Part shown: positions 1 to 5,115 of the stretch, piece by piece | Numbering within the stretch: position 1 is the first letter of the stretch | Layout: each line of letters opens with the position of its first letter | Source of the DNA: Acidobacteriota bacterium | GTDB taxonomy: Bacteria; Acidobacteriota; Terriglobia; UBA7540 | Length of the DNA stretch: 5,115 nt | Direction: 5' to 3' | NCBI GenBank assembly: GCA_021789565.1 | Contig: JAJYJL010000751.1 | Span: forward strand, 1-5,115 | Program-made: the position numbers and the translations under genes | The notes under the pieces: generated by a model | What the model was told of the DNA's origin: nothing | The model's input: the letters and a program-made list of their open reading frames with translations, nothing else | Database searches by the model: none

Positions 1-900
1 CAGGCCGGCAACTGCTCCGATGCAGATTGGACCTGTGGCTTCCTGAAACATGACTGGGGCAATTTCGACGGGATCACGGAGCACTGGTACACGCGCGCCG
101 GGGTACGTTGGGATCGTGAGCGGGCAGAGAAGGGCATCAAGGTTGGCCGCCTTGAACCTGGATATGTTCCCGATCAGGAGAGCGTGCTTGAGTGGGTGCG
201 CCGTCCCTCAGATCGCGTGCACCTGAAGGGTGAAGAGTGGCAGGAGTACGAGCAGCGATTTCCCGAGATGAAGACCCGGAAAATCTTCATGTCCAATGAC
301 GAATACGCCTATACCGGCGGCGAAACCAATCTGAAACTCGCATTGGCCTACGCGATGGTCTTCAATGAAATGCTCCGCGAAACTGATTTCCTCCGCATGA
401 CGGCCTTCACCATGGGTGTCTCGACGTTGGATTTGAATCAGACTTCTGCAACTCTTAATACGAATGGTCTGCTGTTTAAGCTCTATGGTGATCATCTCGG
501 CGCAGGCTTCACCCCGGTTACGCTTACGGGCAACTCTCCCCAGCCCGCTCCCACCCAGCACATCGTGGGTGACCTGCCACGGACCAGTGCCGGTAGTCCC
601 ACGTATCCGCTGGACATGGTTGCGGGGCTCAGCGCGGATGGTAGATTCCTTACGCTTGCCGTCGTCAATGCGACCGACTCAGTGCAGAAATTCAATTTGA
701 GTGTGAGCGGCGTGCGGATCGGCGAGAGTGGAACGTCCTGGCAAATGACCGGCAAGAATCTTGAAGCTGCCAACCACGCAGGGCAAGCGCCGCAGGTCGA
801 AGTAAAACAGGCCGCGATTGAGGGATCTCCTGCGGCCTTGTCTGTAGCGCCCATCAGCGTGGTGATCTATCGTTTCCCGATCGTGAAAGGGGCACGATAG
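1..900 (+). CDS. Alpha-L-arabinofuranosidase, GH51 type (5'-truncated by window edge)
   Basis: This frame is open from base 1 to the TAG at 898-900 and gives 299 residues of a C-terminal fragment. GH51 enzymes are retaining glycosidases that remove terminal alpha-L-arabinofuranosyl groups from arabinan and arabinoxylan. Two family landmarks are visible. Fragment residues 23-31 (DGITEHWYT) resemble the segment with the conserved substrate-contacting His, here residue 28. Residues 95-102 (IFMSNDEY) match the DEW/DEY nucleophile strand, with Glu101 as the probable nucleophile. Residues 155-170 (LLFKLYGDHLGAGFTP) resemble the link into the C-terminal beta-sandwich, which runs to the end (ISVVIYRF). 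The acid/base Glu and the N-terminus lie upstream of the window, so any start codon inside it, such as the GTG at 184, is only internal. The His-to-Glu spacing of 73 residues is longer than in classical GH51 enzymes. A related clan-A glycosidase is the main alternative. The esterase downstream supports a role in hemicellulose breakdown. Confidence 0.78.
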   Translation, partial: QAGNCSDADWTCGFLKHDWGNFDGITEHWYTRAGVRWDRERAEKGIKVGRLEPGYVPDQESVLEWVRRPSDRVHLKGEEWQEYEQRFPEMKTRKIFMSNDEYAYTGGETNLKLALAYAMVFNEMLRETDFLRMTAFTMGVSTLDLNQTSATLNTNGLLFKLYGDHLGAGFTPVTLTGNSPQPAPTQHIVGDLPRTSAGSPTYPLDMVAGLSADGRFLTLAVVNATDSVQKFNLSVSGVRIGESGTSWQMTGKNLEAANHAGQAPQVEVKQAAIEGSPAALSVAPISVVIYRFPIVKGAR

Positions 901-973
901 AGTACTCCACCTGGACCAACGTCGGTACTCAGATTGTCGTGAGAACAGAAGCAACGAACCGGAGTCGAGAAGA

Positions 974-2086
974 ATGAATGAATCAAAAGTCTCTGCAGCA
1001 TGTTCCTTTCTGATGGCCCTGGCCATGGCAGGTGCCAGTGCCATCTCCGCGCAGGTGCAAACGGAGGTGCCTCCCGTCATTCCGAGTGCAAAGCCTGTGA
1101 CGGTTGAGCATATCAAGGTCCACTCGGCTTCGATTGCAGGCAACCTTGAAGGCGATTCAGCAGACCGCGACGTTATAGTTTTTCTGCCCCCGAGCTACAG
1201 CAAGGCAAAGCACCGCCGCTACCCGGTGGTGTATGCGTTGCACGGTTACTCGATTGGTGCTGAACAGTGGACCCACGAGATTCATGTTCCCCAGACGATT
1301 GAAGGTGCATTTGCGCAGGGCGCCAAAGAGATGATTGTGGTCCTGCCTGATTCGAAGACAATTTACAACGGCTCGATGTACTCAAGTTCGATCACGACAG
1401 GTGACTTTGAAAGGTTTATCTATCATGATCTCGTCGCCTACATCGACGCTCATTACCGCACGATACCCACTCGTGAGAGCCGCGGACTTGTTGGCCACTC
1501 CATGGGCGGCTACGGTGCAACACGCATCGGGATCAAACATCCCGATGTGTTCGGCTCTCTTTACATCATGAGCCCGTGCTGCTTATCTCCGATGGCAGGT
1601 GGCGGACCTGGGCCGGTCGAGCAGATGAAGGAACGGGCGATTTTGAGTGAGAAGAAAGCGGCGGCTGCTACATCTCCTGCCGATCTTGCGAGCAAGTCGC
1701 CAGGCTTTGAAGCCGCAGCGTACGCCACTGCTGCTGCGTGGGCACCCGATCCGAAGAATCCTCCTTTGTACTTCGACTTGCCCACGAAAGACGGTGTTCC
1801 GCAGCCAGAAATCATGGCCAAATTCGCCGCGAATGCGCCGCTGGCGTTTGCGGATCAGTACATCGACAATCTCAAGCAGTACCGCGCAATCTCAATGGAC
1901 GTGGGCGACCACGATGGTTTGCGTTTCGACGCAACCAAGCTGCACAACATTTTCGATAATTATGGAGTTGTAAACAGCTTCGCGATCTACTTCGGCACGC
2001 ACACGAGCGCTGTGGCCGATCGCTTCCAGAATCATGTCCTGCCGTTCTTCAGCAAGAATCTCTGCTTTAGCGAGAGTTGCAAGTAG
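974..2086 (+). CDS. Exported alpha/beta hydrolase, esterase D / CE1 (feruloyl or acetylxylan esterase-like)
   Basis: This is a complete 370-residue protein of the PF00756 putative-esterase type, which includes S-formylglutathione hydrolase, enterochelin esterase and CE1 feruloyl or acetylxylan esterases. Residues 6-26 form a hydrophobic, Ala-rich signal segment with possible cleavage after Ala23 or Ala26, so the mature enzyme should be periplasmic or secreted. A beta-strand followed by HGY (90-92) marks the oxyanion region. GHSMGG (174-179) is the nucleophile elbow with Ser176. Asp314 in GDHDGL and His343 in FGTHTS fit as the other triad members. Residues 207-300 form an Ala/Pro-rich insertion that is probably a cap over the active site. 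The ATG at 974 follows GGAG (961-964) at a workable distance and sits directly before the signal sequence; another in-frame start is not needed. The gene begins 73 bp after the arabinofuranosidase stop with no terminator between them, so co-transcription is likely. The exact substrate cannot be read from the sequence; a feruloyl or acetyl ester on xylan is inferred from context. Confidence 0.85.
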   Translation: MNESKVSAACSFLMALAMAGASAISAQVQTEVPPVIPSAKPVTVEHIKVHSASIAGNLEGDSADRDVIVFLPPSYSKAKHRRYPVVYALHGYSIGAEQWTHEIHVPQTIEGAFAQGAKEMIVVLPDSKTIYNGSMYSSSITTGDFERFIYHDLVAYIDAHYRTIPTRESRGLVGHSMGGYGATRIGIKHPDVFGSLYIMSPCCLSPMAGGGPGPVEQMKERAILSEKKAAAATSPADLASKSPGFEAAAYATAAAWAPDPKNPPLYFDLPTKDGVPQPEIMAKFAANAPLAFADQYIDNLKQYRAISMDVGDHDGLRFDATKLHNIFDNYGVVNSFAIYFGTHTSAVADRFQNHVLPFFSKNLCFSESCK

Positions 2087-2635
2087 CCCGTCTGCCCTTG
2101 CCAGTCCGCATCTGGCAGGTCATGCCTCTGCGAATTGTGAGGGCGCTGCGGCTTGGTCAGGAAGTAAATAAATAGGCCGCTTTGCGTGCCTCATCGCGAC
2201 CCATGCCGGCCCGCCTGTTCGCTCTCCCGGCCGGAGTCACTTGTTGAAAGTCCGTGAAGGCTTGCTGCGGTCCGAACTCGCCGATGCGGATCTTCACCAA
2301 AGGAGCAATTGGTACCGTTGCGTGGAAGACCTTGCGGACACGGCTGAGTGGGGTGTCCGTGGAGTCTGCCATGGAATGGAAAGTGCTCAAAGATCCCGCT
2401 GATACCGGGAATCGATGTTTGTCGCGCGTGTAGGCTGCGGAGGAGCGTGCCAGATGAATGACGTATGATGCTCAACTGAGTCTTAGCGAATTTGCTGGAA
2501 AGAGAGGGATGGCGGAATCGGCAGTGCTTGCGCGCGTGCCTTGATAGTTAGTCTCCGTCCTGGTGTTCGACTGCTTGATATTCCTCAAACCCAACTTCAT
2601 GGTGATAAGCTGAGGCCGCAGTCCTACCGAAGAAA
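2087..2635. other. 549-bp intergenic region between the two gene pairs
   Basis: No + strand frame here makes a convincing protein: stops are frequent in all three frames. Apart from the hairpin at 2097-2119, three things can be seen. First, an antisense frame at 2157-2390 (77 codons from a TTG, open further upstream to 2472) has GC-ending codons but no recognisable family and no good ribosome site. Second, GGAGGAG at 2439-2445 is the best Shine-Dalgarno match in the gap, yet it precedes only a 4-codon ORF (2454-2468) and a 28-codon ORF (2458-2544). Third, TTGATA occurs at 2541-2546 and 2575-2580, but neither has a good -10 hexamer at the usual spacing. The promoter of the transporter gene should lie in the last 200 bp, though I cannot place it. 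The region may be a decayed gene remnant plus a leader. Confidence 0.6.
2097..2119 (+). terminator. Hairpin after the esterase gene, possible terminator
   Basis: Bases 2097-2104 pair with 2112-2119 to form an 8-bp stem with one G-T wobble around a 7-base loop (TCCGCAT). It starts 10 bases after the esterase stop codon. No T-run follows, so it is not a classical intrinsic terminator; it may act as an mRNA 3'-end stabiliser or a factor-assisted stop. A second, weaker pairing lies just downstream (GCGGC at 2148-2152 with GCCGC at 2176-2180, then TTT). Confidence 0.35.
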
Positions 2636-3772
2636 TTGAACAAGCGCGCTCTCATATCTGCATGTGCTGCAGGATTTGCATTCTCGGTCACCTATACCAA
2701 CCACGCTCCAATGGTGGGTGCGCTGTGCGGGAGCTTTGCCTTTAGTCATGCCAGCGCGGGACTTCTAACCACGGGAATCTTTCTTTCCCATGCCCTGATG
2801 CAGATTCCCGCGGGCCGGCTTTCCGATCGCCTCGGCGCGTCGCGTGTGATGGTTGTTGCATTAGCTTGGGTGACACTGGCCAATGTCGCCATCGCTTTTT
2901 CGGGTGCGTACTGGCAACTTCTTTTCTGGAAATCTTTCGCGGGCATCGGCACCGGAGCCTGCTTTGCGGCAGGGGCACGCTATGTCGTGGGAATGTTTAC
3001 AGGTCGCGCATTGCATTTAGCGCAAGGCCTGTACGGCGCATCGGTCGTACTCGGCTCGGGCTTTGTGCTCTTTGCCATACCGCAATTACTGGGCACGTTT
3101 GGATGGCGTGGCGCATTCCTTGGCTGCGCGCTCCTCGCGGCCGCGGTGTGGGCATGGTGGATGTGGCTCGCGCCCCTGCCTGAGCAATCCATTCCTGCCG
3201 CCGGAAGCCTCGGCGAGATGATGAGGCATCGCGAACTCTGGTTATTGAGTTGGATGCAGATGGCATCCTTCGGACTAATGATCGTAGTGGGCGCCTGGAT
3301 CACTATGCTGCTCACGGCAGACTTCGCGATGCCGCTGAAGGAGGCTGGGCTGCTGGGCTCCATGGTTCTGCTGCTGGGCATCGTCTCCCGGCCGCTGGGC
3401 GGTTTGCTGGCGCATTCGATTCCAATCAGGTTGCTGGTGGGAGCGTCCTTTTTGTTCAACGCTCTGGCCTGTGCCGCATTGGCGTGGGGAAACTCTCGAA
3501 GTCTCGCCATGATTGCCATCGTGGTGCTCGGCATCGGATGTGGAGTGCCCTATGCAGGCGTCTTCAATCGCGCTGCAGCACTCTTTCCTGGTCGCGCAGG
3601 AGCCGCGATGGGATTCGTCAACATGGTCGGAATTGTCATGATTCTTGCCGGCGCGCCCGCTGTGGGATACCTGGTAGATTTGTCAGGACAGTTTCGAACC
3701 AGCTTCGAAGTTCTTAGCGCATTTTCATTGCTGGCGGCCGCTGCCGCACCCGCCATTCCGGAGGAGAAATGA
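2636..3772 (+). CDS. Major facilitator superfamily (MFS) transporter, 12 TM
   Basis: This 378-residue inner-membrane protein has the MFS layout of two six-helix halves. Helices lie roughly at residues 5-27, 42-62, 70-90, 93-118, 131-152, 157-178, 201-227, 236-256, 263-284, 288-310, 322-346 and 355-373, with a hydrophilic central loop at 179-199. The loop between helices 2 and 3 carries GRLSDRLGASR (60-70), a good match to MFS motif A (GxxxDRxGRR). MFS proteins move small solutes by proton symport, antiport or uniport; the substrate is not evident. The start is TTG at 2636: an in-frame TAA lies at 2606-2608, no ATG or GTG occurs between them, and the next Met (residue 26) would delete helix 1. 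Only a weak purine-rich stretch (GAAGAAA) precedes it, so translation may be modest. The stop overlaps the start of the synthetase gene by 4 bp, which implies translational coupling and suggests that the transporter imports the acid the synthetase activates. Family-level identity is secure; substrate is inference. Confidence 0.88.
   Translation: MNKRALISACAAGFAFSVTYTNHAPMVGALCGSFAFSHASAGLLTTGIFLSHALMQIPAGRLSDRLGASRVMVVALAWVTLANVAIAFSGAYWQLLFWKSFAGIGTGACFAAGARYVVGMFTGRALHLAQGLYGASVVLGSGFVLFAIPQLLGTFGWRGAFLGCALLAAAVWAWWMWLAPLPEQSIPAAGSLGEMMRHRELWLLSWMQMASFGLMIVVGAWITMLLTADFAMPLKEAGLLGSMVLLLGIVSRPLGGLLAHSIPIRLLVGASFLFNALACAALAWGNSRSLAMIAIVVLGIGCGVPYAGVFNRAAALFPGRAGAAMGFVNMVGIVMILAGAPAVGYLVDLSGQFRTSFEVLSAFSLLAAAAAPAIPEEK
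3760..3766 (+). promoter_or_regulatory. Shine-Dalgarno site fixing the synthetase start
   Basis: GGAGGAG lies inside the last codons of the transporter gene, 2 bases before the ATG at 3769 (the GGAGG core ends 4 bases before it). The ATG shares ATGA with the transporter stop TGA (3770-3772). The spacing is short but the match is strong, and the overlap points to termination-reinitiation coupling. Confidence 0.7.
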
Positions 3773-5115
3773 ACCTGACGCAGCTATTCGATCTTTCTTT
3801 ACAAGGGCGACGGGAGAAGGTTGGACTCGAGTTCAATGGACGCACTTACACCTTCGGCGAATTAGACGCGCGCAGTAACCGCATGGCAGCGCTCTTCTCG
3901 GCTCGTGGACTGGTGCGCGGTGATCGTCTTTGCGTCTATCTCTCCAACTGCGTGGAATTCATTGACATCTATCTGGCCTGCGTCAAGCTGGGCGTCATCT
4001 TTGTGCCCATCAACATCCTCTATCGCGAGCGCGAGATTACGCATATCCTGGCCGATGCGGAGCCGAAGGCCGTGATCGCGGCACAGGAGATGCCCGGCGG
4101 CACGCCCCTGTGGCGCGTGGACGGACTCAATACGTCGCAGGAGGCTGCGCGGCCACAAGTCGCGCTGGATGGAGACACTCCTGCCGCATTGGTCTACACG
4201 TCTGGCACAACCGGAGTCTCCAAGGGCGCCATTCTCACCCACAACAACTTTGCGGCGAACTGTGTAAATCTCAATGCTTGCTGGGCTATCAACGCAGACG
4301 ATCGATTCCTCCTGGCCTTGCCCCTCTTTCACGTGCACGGGCTTGCCAACGGACTGCACTGCTGGCTGCTCAGCGGCTGTCGCATGCGCTTGCTGGAGCG
4401 TTTCGAACACCTGAAGGCAGCCGCTGAGTTCCTCGATTTTCAACCGACGCTCTTCTTTGGCGTTCCTACGGTCTACGTGCGCTTGCTCGGGTTTCCGGAG
4501 GATGTAGCGCATGAAGTGGGTGGCTTCATGCGTCTGTTCGTCTCAGGATCTGCGCCTTTGCCGTCGCAGGTCTTCGAAGAGTTCCGTCAGAAATTCGGCC
4601 ACACCATCCTGGAACGCTACGGGATGACCGAGACCCTGATGAATATCTCGAACCCATACGTGGGCGAGCGCCGTCCGGGCACAGTGGGCATGCCGCTTCC
4701 GGGAGTATCAGCGCGAATCATCAATGGCGAAGTACAGATGCGCGGGCCAAATGTTTTTGCCGGTTACTGGCGCCGCGAGGAGGCTACGCAAGCTGCGTTC
4801 GATGACGGCTGGTTCAGGACTGGCGATATGGGCGAGTGCTCGCCTGATGGCTACTACACGCTGCTTGGACGCAAAAGCGATCTCATCATCTCTGGCGGTT
4901 TCAACATCTATCCGAGCGAGATTGAAGATTTTCTCACCGAGCAGGAAGAGATTGCGGAAGCAGCTGTGGTGGGCGTCTCTGACCCTGTGCGCGGTGAGAT
5001 CCCGGTGGCATTCTTTGTTGCGCGCAAACCCATTGGACCCGAGGAACTCGACGCTCGATGCCGCGCTTCGCTGGCTTCATTCAAAGTGCCGCGGCGCTTT
5101 GTCGCCGTCGAAAAC
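3769..5115 (+). CDS. AMP-forming acyl-CoA synthetase, malonyl-CoA synthetase (MatB)-like (3'-truncated by window edge)
   Basis: The frame is open from the ATG at 3769 to the last base, giving 449 residues with no stop. It belongs to the ANL adenylate-forming superfamily, which activates a carboxylate with ATP to an acyl-AMP and then transfers it to CoA. Visible motifs are the phosphate loop TSGTTGVSKG (144-153), PLFHVHGL (185-192), GVPTVYVRLL (231-240), VSGSAPLP (258-265), ERYGMTET (282-289), GTVGMPLPG (304-312), WFRTGD (348-353, Asp353 expected to bind the ribose) and GRKSD (367-371) at the hinge, followed by GGFNIYPSEIE (376-386). The combination of SGSAPL, ERYGMTETxMN and PGTVGMPLPGV is typical of MatB-type malonate/methylmalonate ligases as I recall them. 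Arg238 and Arg255 are candidates for binding the second carboxylate. Family members are about 500 residues, so some 50 residues, including the C-terminal catalytic Lys motif, fall outside the window. A medium- or long-chain fatty acyl-CoA ligase is the alternative. The 4-bp overlap with the transporter suggests one uptake-and-activation unit. Confidence 0.82.
   Translation, partial: MNLTQLFDLSLQGRREKVGLEFNGRTYTFGELDARSNRMAALFSARGLVRGDRLCVYLSNCVEFIDIYLACVKLGVIFVPINILYREREITHILADAEPKAVIAAQEMPGGTPLWRVDGLNTSQEAARPQVALDGDTPAALVYTSGTTGVSKGAILTHNNFAANCVNLNACWAINADDRFLLALPLFHVHGLANGLHCWLLSGCRMRLLERFEHLKAAAEFLDFQPTLFFGVPTVYVRLLGFPEDVAHEVGGFMRLFVSGSAPLPSQVFEEFRQKFGHTILERYGMTETLMNISNPYVGERRPGTVGMPLPGVSARIINGEVQMRGPNVFAGYWRREEATQAAFDDGWFRTGDMGECSPDGYYTLLGRKSDLIISGGFNIYPSEIEDFLTEQEEIAEAAVVGVSDPVRGEIPVAFFVARKPIGPEELDARCRASLASFKVPRRFVAVEN

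Noticed and set aside
900..930. GAGTACTC palindrome at 900-907 and repeated GTACTC at 925-930 between the first two genes
   Set aside because: Too short to be an operator or terminator on its own and without a T-run; consistent with chance.
2191..2475. 94-codon open frame on the - strand in the gap
   Set aside because: The translation is rich in His, Arg, Ser and Gly with no hydrophobic core pattern or ribosome site; the alternative - strand frame at 2157-2390 has better codon use.
2503..2584. tRNA-Leu-like stretch: GGGATGGCGGAATCGGCAG at 2506-2524 and GTTCGA at 2565-2570 with near-correct spacing
   Set aside because: A weak 3-bp D stem can be drawn (2512-2514 with 2525-2527), but the T stem (2561-2565 with 2573-2577), the anticodon stem and the acceptor stem do not pair, and no CCA end is present. 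At most a relic; chance is more likely.
2541..2603. Possible sigma-70 promoter built on TTGATA at 2541 or 2575
   Set aside because: At 17-base spacing the -10 positions read TGTTCG and CATGGT, matching the consensus poorly, so no promoter is called.
2980..3534. 184-codon open frame on the - strand
   Set aside because: It is antisense to the transporter, whose helices and motif A are intact; the reading is low-complexity and not protein-like.
3862..4512. 216-codon open frame on the - strand
   Set aside because: It lies wholly inside the acyl-CoA synthetase gene, whose frame shows clear family motifs; the antisense protein has no recognisable domain and is a shadow of GC-rich codons.

Overview
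The window carries four protein-coding genes, all on the + strand, in two pairs separated by a gap of about 550 bp. The moderately high GC content, the GC-ending codon bias and the mix of a plant-polysaccharide glycosidase with a secreted esterase suggest a soil or plant-litter heterotroph. My best guess is an acidobacterium of the Terriglobales type, but this rests on style of sequence and not on any marker gene, so it is a weak assignment.

Pair 1 (1-2086) is a polysaccharide-degradation pair. Positions 1-900 hold the C-terminal 299 residues of a GH51-type alpha-L-arabinofuranosidase; the 5' part lies outside the window, but the nucleophile motif (Asp-Glu-Tyr at 298-306) is present. After 73 bp comes a complete, probably exported alpha/beta hydrolase of the esterase D / CE1 type (974-2086), with an N-terminal signal sequence, a GHSMGG nucleophile elbow and candidate Asp and His triad members. 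Together they fit removal of arabinosyl and ester decorations from hemicellulose.

The gap (2087-2635) begins with an 8-bp hairpin just after the esterase stop, which probably marks the end of that transcription unit. The rest holds no gene I can defend. It contains a short antisense open frame with coding-like codons and an isolated strong Shine-Dalgarno sequence in front of minimal ORFs; both are treated as findings only.

Pair 2 (2636-5115) is a 12-helix major facilitator transporter (TTG start) whose stop codon overlaps the ATG of the next gene by 4 bp. That next gene is an AMP-forming acyl-CoA synthetase most like malonyl-CoA synthetase (MatB), cut off by the window end before its C-terminal catalytic lysine motif. 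The tight coupling suggests uptake of a small carboxylate, possibly malonate or a methylmalonate-like acid, followed by activation to its CoA thioester. I see no clearly undescribed system; the transporter-ligase pair is the most interesting item.
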